From assembly GCA_024207135.1 (NCBI GenBank), contig CP042428.1:2232001-2296000 (forward strand): a stretch of 64,000 nt of DNA, given 5' to 3'. The stretch comes from Arthrobacter sp. C2. Its GTDB lineage: Bacteria > Actinomycetota > Actinomycetes > Actinomycetales > Micrococcaceae. Shown piece after piece: positions 45,509-54,058 of this stretch (its first letter is position 1; each line of letters starts with the position of its first letter). A program made the translations under genes and the position numbers. The notes below the pieces were generated by a model. It had not been told where the DNA came from, did no database searches, and worked only from the letters and a program-made list of their open reading frames with translations.

Positions 45509-46868
45509 GGTCCACCGCCGCGACAAGGGCGGCGCCCAGCAGCCGGATCTCCTCCGCGCCGCTGGTGTAGGGCGGCATCACGTAGACCAAATCGCGGAAG
45601 GGGCGCACCCATGCCCCGTGGCGCACCGCGGCCGCGGTCACCTCCGCCACGCGCACCTGCTCGTGCAGCTGGATGACGCCGACCCCGCCCAGCACCCGCA
45701 CGTCCTTCACGCAGGGCAACACGGCGGCCGGGGCGAGGGCCTCGCGCAGCCCGGCATACAGTGCGGAAACCTGGCCGCTCCAGGGTGCGTCGGCGGCGCG
45801 CGGGTTGCCTCCGCCGGTGAGCAGTTCGAGGGAGGCATTGGCCACCGCGCAGGCCAGCGGGTTGCCCATGAACGTGGGCCCGTGCAGCAGCGCCGAGCCG
45901 TTGCCGTGCGCCCCGTCCAGGGCGCCGGCGACCTTCGGGGTGCAGAGCATCGCGGCCAGGCTCAGGTAGCCGCCGGTCAGCGCCTTGCCCACGCACATCA
46001 CGTCCGGCACCACGCCCGCCCATTCACTGGCGAACAGCTTCCCGGTGCGCCCGAAGCCGGTGGCGATCTCATCGAGCACCAGCAGCAGGTCGTGTGCGTC
46101 GGCGATCTCGCGCAGCACGCGCAGCGCCGCCGGGGCGTAGGCGTACATGCCCCCGGCGCCCTGCAGGACGGGCTCGGCAATGATCCCGGCCAGTTCCGGG
46201 GCATGGGCCGCGGCCAGCGCGCGGGATTCGGTTTCCCAGGCGGCAAATTCGACCACGTCGAATTCCCAGCTGCCCTCCTCGGTCAGCCGGGCGGCCGGCG
46301 GCCGGGGCAGGAAGAGCTGTTCGGCCCCGGGCCGGGAGAAGGCGGCGTGCATGCCGTCCACCGGGTCGCAGACACCCATCGCCGCGAAGGTGTCCCCGTG
46401 GTAGCCGCCGCGCAGCGCCGCAAAGCGCTGCTTTCCGCTGTGCCCGCGGGCGTGCTGGTATTGCAGCACGACCTTGAGCGAGACCTCCACGGAGATCGAG
46501 CCGGAATCGGCCAGGAACACGTGGGCCAGCTCGCCCGGGGCCATGGCCACGAGCCGCTCGGCCAGTTCCACGGCCGGGGCGTGGGTCAGCCCGCCGAACA
46601 TCACGTGGCTGAACGAGTCGATCTGCGCATGGGCAGCGGCATCCAGCACCGGGTTGCGGTAGCCGTGCACCATCGACCACCAGGAGCCCATGCCGTCGAT
46701 GACCTCATGGCTGCCGCTGGCGTCCTCGAGGGTGAGCCGCACGCCGCTGGCACCGGTGACCGCGTAGCGGGCGCCTGCATCGAGGGAAGCGTAGGGGTGC
46801 CAGAGCAGTCCTGCGTCCCGTGCCAGCAGGTCCTGTCCCTGGCTCACCAAGGACGTTGCGGCGCTCAT
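45492..46868 (-). CDS. bioA: Adenosylmethionine-8-amino-7-oxononanoate aminotransferase
   Basis: A 458-residue class III PLP aminotransferase converting KAPA to DAPA with S-adenosylmethionine as amino donor. Typical motifs are LLWHPYAS near residue 22, [13 protein letters not shown] (the BioA-specific WW/Y region), the [11 protein letters not shown] aspartate and the PLP lysine in [10 protein letters not shown]. The ATG overlaps the bioB stop by ATGA. Length and motif set match actinobacterial BioA. Confidence 0.95.
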   Translation of the reverse strand: MSAATSLVSQGQDLLARDAGLLWHPYASLDAGARYAVTGASGVRLTLEDASGSHEVIDGMGSWWSMVHGYRNPVLDAAAHAQIDSFSHVMFGGLTHAPAVELAERLVAMAPGELAHVFLADSGSISVEVSLKVVLQYQHARGHSGKQRFAALRGGYHGDTFAAMGVCDPVDGMHAAFSRPGAEQLFLPRPPAARLTEEGSWEFDVVEFAAWETESRALAAAHAPELAGIIAEPVLQGAGGMYAYAPAALRVLREIADAHDLLLVLDEIATGFGRTGKLFASEWAGVVPDVMCVGKALTGGYLSLAAMLCTPKVAGALDGAHGNGSALLHGPTFMGNPLACAVANASLELLTGGGNPRAADAPWSGQVSALYAGLREALAPAAVLPCVKDVRVLGGVGVIQLHEQVRVAEVTAAAVRHGAWVRPFRDLVYVMPPYTSGAEEIRLLGAALVAAVDHVHGP

Positions 46869-48100
46869 GCGTTGGGGCTTTCGCCGGTTCCTGCACCGCG
46901 GCGGCGCAGCACCGGTTCGGCGCCTTGGGCCGGGCCGCAACCCAGGGAAGCGCCCGCACCGCAGCCGGAACCGCAGGCACTGCCGCAGCCGGCGGGTTCG
47001 CTCGCTGCGGCAGGGGCTTCGTCGGCCCGGTGGCGCAGGCGTGCGGCAAGCTCCGCCGGGTCGGTGTCCTCCTGGCCCAGGATCACGAACCCGGCATCAG
47101 AGATCATTTCCAGGTCGCGGCGCGCATCCTGGCCCTCGGACGTGAGGTAGTCGCCGAGGAACAAGGAGTTTGCCACGGCCAGCGCGGTGGCCTGCAGGGT
47201 GCGCAGGTGCATTTCGCGGCCGCCGGCCATGCGCAGCTCGGCGGCCGGGGCGGCGAGACGGACCAGGGAGAGGATCCGCAGGCAGGCCATCGGCGTCAGG
47301 TGCCAGGTCCCGGCAAGCGGGGTGCCGTCAAAGGGCATCAGGAAGTTCACCGGGATGGAGTCGGCCTCCAGCTCGCGCAGCGCGAAGACGGCCTCGACGA
47401 GCTGCTCGGGGGTCTCGCCCATGCCCACAATGAGCCCCGAGCACGGGGAGAGCCCGGCGTCCTTGGCCGCCCCGACGGTGTCCACGCGCTCGGCGAAGGT
47501 GTGGGTCGAGCAGATCTCCGGGTAGAGGGACTCTGCGGTGTTCAGGTTGTGGTTGTAGGCATCGGCCCCGGAGGCGGCAAGCCGTTGGGCCTGCCCGGCC
47601 TTGAGGATGCCCAGGCAGGCGCAGACCTCCACCTGCGGGTGCTCGTCCTTGATCTGGCCGATCATGGTGGCCACGCGGTCCACGTCGCGGTCGCTGGGGC
47701 CCTTGCCGGAGGCGACCATGCACACGCGCGAGGCTCCGCCGGCGATGCCGAGCCCGGCCTGATGCACCGCTTCCTCGGGCTTGAGCCAGGTGTACTTGAG
47801 GATCTCGGCCTTGGAGCCCAGACGCTGGGAGCAGTAGGTGCAGTCCTCGGGGCAGAGCCCCGATTTGAGGTTGACCAGGTAGTTGACCTTCACGGTGTTG
47901 CCGAAGTGCCTGCGGCGCAGGGTTCCGGCCGCGGCAACCAGCCCGAGCGTGTCCTGGTCCTGGGTCTGCAGGACGGCGAGGGCTTCGTCGGCGGTGAGCC
48001 GGTGGCCGGCGTCGATGCGGGCGGCCAGGTCTGCTGCGTCCAGGATCCCGGCGGTGGTGGCAGGTACAGCGGGGGCGGGGATGGTATCGGTCGTGGTCAT
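46865..48100 (-). CDS. bioB: Biotin synthase with a cysteine-rich C-terminal tail
   Basis: A 411-residue radical SAM enzyme that inserts sulfur into dethiobiotin. The SAM [4Fe-4S] ligands are Cys83, Cys87 and Cys90 (CPEDCTYC). Residues of the auxiliary [2Fe-2S] cluster are present ([22 protein letters not shown]; a conserved Arg in LRMAGGRE). Beyond the usual end near residue 355 there is a tail with Cys372, Cys376, Cys380 and Cys388 (C-x3-C-x3-C-x7-C), which could hold another metal or sulfur site. The ATG at 48100 is chosen; the longer frame would run through the operator region. First gene of the biotin operon. Confidence 0.95.
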   Translation of the reverse strand: MTTTDTIPAPAVPATTAGILDAADLAARIDAGHRLTADEALAVLQTQDQDTLGLVAAAGTLRRRHFGNTVKVNYLVNLKSGLCPEDCTYCSQRLGSKAEILKYTWLKPEEAVHQAGLGIAGGASRVCMVASGKGPSDRDVDRVATMIGQIKDEHPQVEVCACLGILKAGQAQRLAASGADAYNHNLNTAESLYPEICSTHTFAERVDTVGAAKDAGLSPCSGLIVGMGETPEQLVEAVFALRELEADSIPVNFLMPFDGTPLAGTWHLTPMACLRILSLVRLAAPAAELRMAGGREMHLRTLQATALAVANSLFLGDYLTSEGQDARRDLEMISDAGFVILGQEDTDPAELAARLRHRADEAPAAASEPAGCGSACGSGCGAGASLGCGPAQGAEPVLRRRGAGTGESPNA

Positions 48101-48176
48101 GGCGGGGCCTTCCGGTCGGGCGCTTCTCGGCGGTGCCAGGGCAACAGGTCCATGCGTTGGCAGCCCGAACAACCCA

Positions 48177-48233
48177 TTGAACACCGTTCAATCATTCCCG
48201 GATCACACTACACGCCAATTGAACACCGTTCAA
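48177..48233. promoter_or_regulatory. Two BioQ-type operators upstream of bioB
   Basis: TTGAACACCGTTCAA occurs at 48177-48191 and again at 48219-48233, identical 15-base palindromes with centres 42 bases apart (four helical turns) and a shared CAAT CAT flank. They match the TGAAC-N3-GTTCA-like box known for the actinobacterial TetR-type biotin repressor BioQ. They lie 77-133 bases before bioB. No bioQ gene is in the window. Confidence 0.85.
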
Positions 48234-48291
48234 TCATCTCGGCTTCACCGCGATTGGCCGGCATGCCTCCGTCGGCGCCCGCAAACGGCAA

Positions 48292-48344
48292 GGGCCCGTC
48301 CAGATCGAGCCAAGAACAAATTCCTGGCGCCACCGGACGGGCCC
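48292..48344 (-). terminator. Terminator hairpin after the second Rieske gene
   Basis: GGGCCCGTCC (48292-48301) pairs with GGACGGGCCC (48335-48344), 15 bases downstream of the Rieske stop. It separates that gene from the BioQ boxes and bioB, so the upstream Rieske gene is probably a separate transcript. Confidence 0.65.
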
Positions 48345-48359
48345 CTTGGGCCACAGTGC

Positions 48360-48698
48360 CTACACGGCCGGGGTGTCGGGGTAAAGCAGCAGCTCCCCGT
48401 CCTGGACCTCGATCTTGTGCGTGCGGGCAGCCACGGTAGCCGGCAGGCAGAGTGCGGTGCCGGACTTCAGGCAGAACTTCGCCGCGTGGACCGGGCATTC
48501 CACCTCGGTGCCCTCGATCCAACCGTCGGCCAACGAAGCGGTCTCGTGGGTGCACTCGTCGTTGATGGCATAGAAGTTCCCGTCCTCGGCGTGGAACACC
48601 GCGATGTCGTCCTTCGTGCCGTTGTCTTCGGACGGAATCACGATGGCTTCGCCTTCATCGATGCTGTCGACGGAACCGATGTTTATTGCCTCGCTCAT
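48360..48698 (-). CDS. Rieske-type [2Fe-2S] ferredoxin, paralogue
   Basis: A 112-residue Rieske protein with ligands Cys49/His51 (CTH) and Cys68/His71 (CPVH). Much of the sequence from NDECTHETASLADGWIEG to the C-terminus parallels the Rieske ferredoxin at 40564-40929. AGGAGG before the ATG at 48698 is a near-ideal ribosome site. It lies upstream of the biotin operon on the same strand but behind its own terminator. Its partner is unknown; it may serve another oxygenase or share the biotin-operon reductase. Confidence 0.9.
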   Translation of the reverse strand: MSEAINIGSVDSIDEGEAIVIPSEDNGTKDDIAVFHAEDGNFYAINDECTHETASLADGWIEGTEVECPVHAAKFCLKSGTALCLPATVAARTHKIEVQDGELLLYPDTPAV

Positions 48699-48870
48699 GA
48701 GGGTGCCTCCTGGTGTGCCCCGTCGCCTCCGCGCCTTGCGCGAAAGCGATGGATATAGGAAAAGATGTTGCTCCATCATCCCGCCTTTCGGCCCACGGCC
48801 CAACCGCCAAGGCTCAGTGAGTCCGCCGGGAAGATCCTGCACCCAAATTTCCCAAATACGTTTATATCTT

Positions 48871-48898
48871 CGGATAACACCGCATAAGGTACGGATAA
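48871..48898. repeat. Direct repeat CGGATAA, period 21
   Basis: CGGATAA occurs at 48871-48877 and 48892-48898 in an unusually AT-rich patch about 170-200 bases upstream of the second Rieske gene. A spacing of two helical turns suggests a regulator site. The 528-base gap (48699-49226) otherwise contains AT-rich promoter-like sequence for both divergent genes and the hairpin at 49126-49159. Confidence 0.35.
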
Positions 48899-49125
48899 TG
48901 TTTTTCAATCATCACGAACGGCGGCCGAAGAACGGCAGCCATCCGCAACGATAACCGATGTGAAATCAATTTCCGGCCACCGCCAGTATCACGATGTCGT
49001 AACACCGTTCCTGCCCCGTGATTACGCGGGCCAATCGATATCCACATGGTCACAAATCATGAAAAAACCCTCTTATCCCTCCTCCTTTCCCGCGACGGCT
49101 GTTAGCGTGAAGGCCTAAGTCTCAT

Positions 49126-49159
49126 CCGTTGCGAGAGGCTCACCAGCCGAGCGCAACGG
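49126..49159 (+). repeat. Leader hairpin before the betaine/proline transporter
   Basis: CCGTTGCG (49126-49133) pairs perfectly with CGCAACGG (49152-49159), and GGCT/AGCC (49137-49140, 49145-49148) forms an inner stem with a four-base loop. It would lie in the 5' leader of the transporter mRNA. It matches no riboswitch consensus I know. Confidence 0.4.
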
Positions 49160-49226
49160 CCACGTGAACAAGAATGCACAAATCGTGTTGCCGGTTCTTC
49201 TGCGCGACACGTGGATGGAACCTCGC

Positions 49227-50543
49227 ATGAACTCAGCACCAGGGACGGCTTCACCGGCCCTACGTGTCGCCAATGCCTACAAGGTGTTCGGACGTAGACC
49301 CCAAGAAGCGGTGAAGGCCCTCAAGGACGGCAAAACCCGCAAGGATGTGGCCGCGATGGGCACCGCGGCCGTCATTGACGCCTCGTTTGATGTCAAGCCG
49401 GGTGAAATCTTCGTCGTCATGGGACTGTCCGGCTCGGGCAAGTCGACGTTGATCCGGATGCTCAACGGCCTATGGCCCATGACCAGCGGCTCGGTCCACA
49501 TCGGCGACATAGACATTTCCAAGATCTCCGGCAAGCGCCTGCGTGAGGTTCGGCAAAAGAGCATATCGATGGTGTTCCAGCACTTCGCCTTGCTCCCGCA
49601 CCGCACCGTGCTGGAAAATGCCGCCTACGCCCTCGAGATCCAAGGCGTAGACAAGAAGAAGCGCACCGAACTGGCCACCGCGATGCTCGATACGGTGGGG
49701 CTCACCGGCTGGGGAGACAAGTACCCCGGACAGCTCTCCGGCGGCATGAAGCAGCGCGTCGGCTTGGCCCGGGCTTTGTGCTCGGAAACCGACATCCTGC
49801 TGATGGACGAGGCGTTCTCCGCACTCGACCCGCTGATCCGCCGCGACATGCAGGAACAACTCGCTTCCCTGCAGGCGGACCTGGGCAAGACCATCATCTT
49901 CATCACTCACGACCTGAACGAGGCTATGTTCCTCGGGGACCGCATCGCGGTGATGCGCGACGGGGAAATCGTGCAGATCGGCACCCCCGACGAGATCCTC
50001 ACCTCCCCCGCCAACGACTACGTGGCATCCTTCGTCCGCGACGTGGACCGCACCCGCGTGCTCACGGCCGGCGCTGTCATGGAGAATCCGCGCGCAGTCG
50101 TTTCGATCAGCGGCGGAGCACGCGCTGCCCTGTTGACCATGCGTGGGCAGCTGACCTCCGGCGCGTTTGTCATCGACCGCAACCGCAACTTCCGCGGCAT
50201 CGTCACCGACCGTGAGACCCAGGCCCTTGCCGACCGCGGCGGATCGGACCTCACCGAGATCCTGACCCGGACCGAGGACGCAATTTCCGCCGACACCGCG
50301 CTCAACGACCTCTTTGGCCGCGCAGTGGAAAGCAACACCCCCCTACCGGTCGTCGATGAGCAGGGACGGCTGGTCGGTGCCGTGGCCCGGGCAACGTTGT
50401 TGGCGGCCTTGGGCAACGTGCCGTCCACCACCAGCTCCATGGAGATCCTCGAGCCGGGCCAAACCGCCGGAAGCGACGACGGCAGCCAGAAACCAGGTAT
50501 TTTCACCCAGGAGCCATCCGGTGAAGAGGGAGGCACTCTCTAA
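49227..50543 (+). CDS. Glycine betaine/proline ABC transporter ATPase with CBS domains
   Basis: About 438 residues, of the ProV/OpuAA class. It has Walker A GLSGSGKST, the signature LSGGMKQRVGLARAL, Walker B ILLMDEAFSALDP, and the ProV-specific N-terminal insert after YKVFG. A CBS pair follows from about residue 265, where ionic-strength or c-di-AMP sensing is known in the family. The ATG at 49227 gives the family's usual N-terminus; a GTG at 49164 and an ATG at 49215 are alternatives. The stop overlaps the permease start (TAATG). Role: osmoprotectant uptake. Confidence 0.92.
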   Translation: MNSAPGTASPALRVANAYKVFGRRPQEAVKALKDGKTRKDVAAMGTAAVIDASFDVKPGEIFVVMGLSGSGKSTLIRMLNGLWPMTSGSVHIGDIDISKISGKRLREVRQKSISMVFQHFALLPHRTVLENAAYALEIQGVDKKKRTELATAMLDTVGLTGWGDKYPGQLSGGMKQRVGLARALCSETDILLMDEAFSALDPLIRRDMQEQLASLQADLGKTIIFITHDLNEAMFLGDRIAVMRDGEIVQIGTPDEILTSPANDYVASFVRDVDRTRVLTAGAVMENPRAVVSISGGARAALLTMRGQLTSGAFVIDRNRNFRGIVTDRETQALADRGGSDLTEILTRTEDAISADTALNDLFGRAVESNTPLPVVDEQGRLVGAVARATLLAALGNVPSTTSSMEILEPGQTAGSDDGSQKPGIFTQEPSGEEGGTL

Positions 50544-51388
50544 TGGACGACTTGTTCCGGATTCCCGTCGGCAAATGGGCGGAAACAGCCCTCGACTGGA
50601 TCATCGCCAACCTCGGCGCTTTTTTCGACGGCGTCAAGGCCTTCTTCGCCGAGTTCTACAACGGACTGGACTGGGTCCTGTCCACCCCTCCCTTCTGGGC
50701 CATCATCGTCGTTCTCGCGGCTCTGGCCTTCTGGCTCAAGGGCTGGAAACTGTCCTTGGGCACCATCATCGGGTTCCTGCTGATCTACGGCATGAACCAA
50801 TGGGACAACGCCATGGATTCGCTGGCCCTGGTACTCGTGGCCTCCCTGGTGGCAGTGATCATCTCCGTGCCTTTGGGAATAGCCGCAGCCAAGTCCACGG
50901 CCGTCTCCAGCGTCGTCAAGCCTGTCATGGACTTCCTTCAGACCATGCCGGCCTTCGTCTACCTGATTCCGGTGCTTTTGTTGCTGGGCATCGGACCGGT
51001 TCCCGGCATCGTGGCGACCATCGTGTTTGCCCTGGCGCCAGGCGCCCGTTTCACGGAACTGGGCATCCGCTCCGTGGACAGTGAAGTGGTCGAGGCCGGC
51101 CAGGCCTTTGGCGCTTCGCCCATGCGCATCCTGCGCCAGATCCAGATCCCGCTGGCGATGCCCACCATCATGGCGGGCATCAACCAGATCATCATGCTCT
51201 CCCTGTCGATGGTCGTCATTGCCGGCATGGTGGGTGCCGGCGGCCTCGGTGGCGCGGTCTACTCGGCCCTGACCGGGTTGAACACGCCGCTCGGTGTGGA
51301 ATCCGGCCTCGCCGTTGTCATCCTGGCGATCTTCCTCGATCGCATCACCGCTTCGCTGACCCACGTCAAGAAGCACGTCCCAGCGTAA
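50543..51388 (+). CDS. Glycine betaine/proline ABC transporter permease
   Basis: A 281-residue ProW/OpuAB-type permease. A long amphipathic N-terminal segment (about 1-45, WAETALDWIIANLG) is followed by six spans. The EAA loop reads EVVEAGQAFGASPMRILRQIQIPLAMPTIMAGINQ. It sits between the ATPase (TAATG overlap) and the binding protein in one operon. A single permease gene implies a homodimer in the importer. Confidence 0.93.
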   Translation: MDDLFRIPVGKWAETALDWIIANLGAFFDGVKAFFAEFYNGLDWVLSTPPFWAIIVVLAALAFWLKGWKLSLGTIIGFLLIYGMNQWDNAMDSLALVLVASLVAVIISVPLGIAAAKSTAVSSVVKPVMDFLQTMPAFVYLIPVLLLLGIGPVPGIVATIVFALAPGARFTELGIRSVDSEVVEAGQAFGASPMRILRQIQIPLAMPTIMAGINQIIMLSLSMVVIAGMVGAGGLGGAVYSALTGLNTPLGVESGLAVVILAIFLDRITASLTHVKKHVPA

Positions 51389-51446
51389 CCAGTTCCCCAT
51401 TTTGCGGCTCCCGCGAAGTTGGGGACCATCAAGAAAGGCAAATTTC

Positions 51447-52352
51447 ATGAAGAAGAAACTCGTATCATTCATGGCCCTGGCTGCCGCCTCGGCACTGGCC
51501 CTGACCGCCTGCGGATCCGGCGACGCCGGATCGGAAGCCTCTGGCTCACCGGGCGGAGACAAGAAGGAACTGACAATTGGCGTGTTCGCCGGCTGGGACG
51601 AAGGCATTGCCGTGTCCAACCTGTGGAAGAGCATCCTCGACAAGGAAGGCTACGATGTCACATTGACCACCGCCGATGCGGCACCGGTCTTCACGGGCAT
51701 CACCACCGGCGACTTCGACATGACCATGGATGTCTGGCTTCCGGACACCCACAAAACGTACCTGGAAAAGTACGGCGACAAGATGCAGGAACTGGGCACC
51801 TGGAACGAAAACGCCAAGCTGACAGTGGCCGTGAACAAGGACGCCGACATCACGTCCCTGGACGAGCTCGCCAGCAAGGCCGACATGTTCGACAACCGAA
51901 TCGTGGGCATCGACCCGGGTGCGGGGTTGACCGCCGCCATGAAGGACCGTGTCATCCCGGAATACGGCCTGGACAAGATGGAATTCGTGACATCCTCGAC
52001 CACGGCAATGCTGACCCAGCTGAAGAAGGCAACCACCGACGGGGACAACATCGCGGTGACGCTGTGGCGTCCGCACTGGGCCTATGACGCGTTCCCGATC
52101 AAGGACCTCGAAGACCCCAAGGGCGCCTTGGGTGCAGCCGAGCACATCAGCACCTACGGCAGCCTGACCTTCAAGGACGACTTCCCCACCGTTGCGGGCT
52201 GGATGAAGGACTTCAAGATGGATGACGAGAAGCTCTTCTCCCTGGAAAACGCCATGTTCAACCAGGACGAAACCCAGGACTACGGTCCGATCGTCGAGAA
52301 GTGGATCGGCGAAAACCAGGAATGGGTCGATTCGCTGACCGCGAAGAAGTAG
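51447..52352 (+). CDS. Glycine betaine/proline-type substrate-binding lipoprotein
   Basis: A 301-residue OpuAC/ProX-type binding protein with a lipobox LTAC at Cys22. After the signal peptide, ELTIGVFAGWDEGIAVSNLWK begins lobe 1. Aromatic residues that commonly form the cation-pi box for quaternary amines are present (GWDE, the MDVWLPDTH segment, TLWRPHWAYD). GAAAGG before the ATG supports the start. The terminator at 52373-52431 ends the operon. Ligand: a betaine, proline or choline derivative. Confidence 0.92.
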   Translation: MKKKLVSFMALAAASALALTACGSGDAGSEASGSPGGDKKELTIGVFAGWDEGIAVSNLWKSILDKEGYDVTLTTADAAPVFTGITTGDFDMTMDVWLPDTHKTYLEKYGDKMQELGTWNENAKLTVAVNKDADITSLDELASKADMFDNRIVGIDPGAGLTAAMKDRVIPEYGLDKMEFVTSSTTAMLTQLKKATTDGDNIAVTLWRPHWAYDAFPIKDLEDPKGALGAAEHISTYGSLTFKDDFPTVAGWMKDFKMDDEKLFSLENAMFNQDETQDYGPIVEKWIGENQEWVDSLTAKK

Positions 52353-52372
52353 CCGCGCAGCACCTGCTCCAG

Positions 52373-52431
52373 GGGCCCGGGCCGTCCGGGACACCGCCCA
52401 ACACCGCGGTGTCCTTGGAAGGCCCGGGCCC
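52373..52431 (+). terminator. Compound terminator hairpin after the betaine operon
   Basis: GGGCCCGGGCC (52373-52383) pairs with GGCCCGGGCCC (52421-52431), and a GGACACCGC/GCGGTGTCC stem lies within. It begins 20 bases after the binding-protein stop codon. Confidence 0.8.
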
Positions 52432-52488
52432 TTCGCCGTCTCCGTCCGGTCCTTCCGCGCGGCCTAAGGTGGGCACTAGACTCGGGCC

Positions 52489-53604
52489 ATGACGGCTCAT
52501 TGGCCTGTGGCCGGCCCCCGGATGGATCGCCGCACGGTATTGGCCCTTGGCGGAGCCCTCGGCCTGGCCGCCGTGGCCGGATGTTCCCGTCCGCAAAATC
52601 CCATCGGTACGGCCACGCCCGGCCCCGTGCCCACCGGCACAGATCCCCGGCGAATGCTCAAGGCCAGCGGCCTTGACACACCCTGGTCCTTGGTCCGCAC
52701 CGCGGACGGGCGCATCCTGGTCTCCGAGCGCGACACCGCCCGGATCCTGGCGCTCTCCCCCGACGGCGTCCTCGCGCCCCTGGTGCATCTGCCCCAGGTG
52801 GTCGCCGGTGGCGAAGCGGGGCTGCTGGGGCTCGAGATCATCGCCGCATCCGGCGAGGCTGAATGGCTCTACGCCTATCTGGGCACCGAAACCGACAACC
52901 GTGTGGTGCGCCTGGAGTTGCGCGGCTCCGGCGTCGGACCTGCCGAAGACATCCTCACCGGCATCCCCCGGGCCAACATCCACAACGGCGGGCGCCTCAA
53001 GAAGGGCCCGGACGGCCTGCTCTACATCGGCACCGGGGACGCCACCGACCAGGAGGCGGCCCAGGACCCGTCCCGGCTCAACGGCAAGATCCTGCGCATC
53101 AATCCCGACGGAAGCATCCCCGGGGCCAACCCCTTTGCCGGTTCCCCGGTCTATTCCTACGGGCACCGCAATGTCCAGGGGCTCGGCTGGGATTCGAGGG
53201 GCAGGCTGTGGGCCAGTGAGCTGGGCCCGGAGAAGAACGACGAGGTGAACCTGATCGAGCCTGGCAAGAACTACGGGTGGCCGGAGGCCACAGGGGTGGC
53301 CCACGACGCGCGTTTCGTCAACCCGATCCATGTGTGGCCCAGCCCCGCCGACGCCTCACCGAGTGCGCTGGCCGTTGCCGGGGACATTGCCTATGTGGCC
53401 TGCCTGCGCGGAGAGAGGCTGTGGGAGTTGCCGCTGCCGAACGGTGATCCGCCCGCCGGCGGAACACTGCCGGGAGCCCGTGCCTTGCTGTCCGGCCAGG
53501 AAGGCCGGCTGCGCGATGTGCTGGTGGTCGGGGATGAATTGTGGGTGGCGACCAACGAGGGCGAGGACTCGAGGATCATCGCCCTTGAGCTTCCCGTCGC
53601 CTAG
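52489..53604 (+). CDS. Aldose sugar dehydrogenase-like lipoprotein (GdhB/YliI beta-propeller)
   Basis: A 371-residue secreted protein. An N-terminal twin-arginine-like head (MDRRTVLALGG) and a lipobox VAGC suggest export as a lipoprotein. The mature part is the six-bladed propeller of the soluble PQQ-dependent glucose/aldose dehydrogenase family. Landmarks are the GLLGLEI strand, IHNGGRLKKGPDGLLYIGTGD, LRINPDGSIPGANPF, SYGHRNVQGLGWD, and a C-terminal LRDVLVVGDE. Whether PQQ is used is not clear; many actinobacterial members are untested. An in-frame ATG at 52522 may be the true start. Confidence 0.85.
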   Translation: MTAHWPVAGPRMDRRTVLALGGALGLAAVAGCSRPQNPIGTATPGPVPTGTDPRRMLKASGLDTPWSLVRTADGRILVSERDTARILALSPDGVLAPLVHLPQVVAGGEAGLLGLEIIAASGEAEWLYAYLGTETDNRVVRLELRGSGVGPAEDILTGIPRANIHNGGRLKKGPDGLLYIGTGDATDQEAAQDPSRLNGKILRINPDGSIPGANPFAGSPVYSYGHRNVQGLGWDSRGRLWASELGPEKNDEVNLIEPGKNYGWPEATGVAHDARFVNPIHVWPSPADASPSALAVAGDIAYVACLRGERLWELPLPNGDPPAGGTLPGARALLSGQEGRLRDVLVVGDELWVATNEGEDSRIIALELPVA

Positions 53605-53994
53605 TTACAGGTGGGCAACGATGCCCAAGACCTTGCTGAGGATGAAGCCGGCCACCAGTGCCGCGGCGGTCCAGTACAGGAAGCGCACCTGTGAACGGGG
53701 CTTTTCCAGCTGCCAGGAGCCGGTCTTGTCGTCCCGGTAATACACCAGGGCGTGGCCGTCGGGCGCCCGGGGGCTTTCCAGCACCAGCAGTTCGCTGCGG
53801 ACGGTGCCGTCGGAGGTGTGGAAGACCAGGCATTCCTGGCCCTCGAGCACCGCAATCTCATAGTCGGCGGTCTTCCATCCTGCATCCCGGCGGCGTTCGG
53901 CCAACGCGAAGCCATAGAATCCGGCCGCGGCAATCAGCGCCACCCACCCAATGAGGTCGAGTGCCGGGCCCAGGCTGGTCAGCAGGTCTTGCAC
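53605..53994 (-). CDS. Hypothetical membrane protein, two spans
   Basis: A 129-residue protein with one span at each end (about 13-32 and 105-126) and a soluble middle of about 70 residues rich in beta-strand character (IAVLEGQECLVFHTSDG). No family is recognised. Its TAA abuts the TAG of the sugar dehydrogenase gene on the other strand with no gap. Confidence 0.65.
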   Translation of the reverse strand: MQDLLTSLGPALDLIGWVALIAAAGFYGFALAERRRDAGWKTADYEIAVLEGQECLVFHTSDGTVRSELLVLESPRAPDGHALVYYRDDKTGSWQLEKPRSQVRFLYWTAAALVAGFILSKVLGIVAHL

Positions 53995-54058
53995 GTTCCC
54001 ATCTTATGGTCTGGAGCTTCCCGGCACAGTATCGGGTTGCCGACGCAACCCGGCGGAC

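Noticed and set aside
49126-49159. A riboswitch (glycine, guanidine or c-di-AMP) before the betaine transporter
   Set aside because: The hairpin is real, but none of the conserved core bases of those classes could be matched by eye, so it is listed only as a hairpin.
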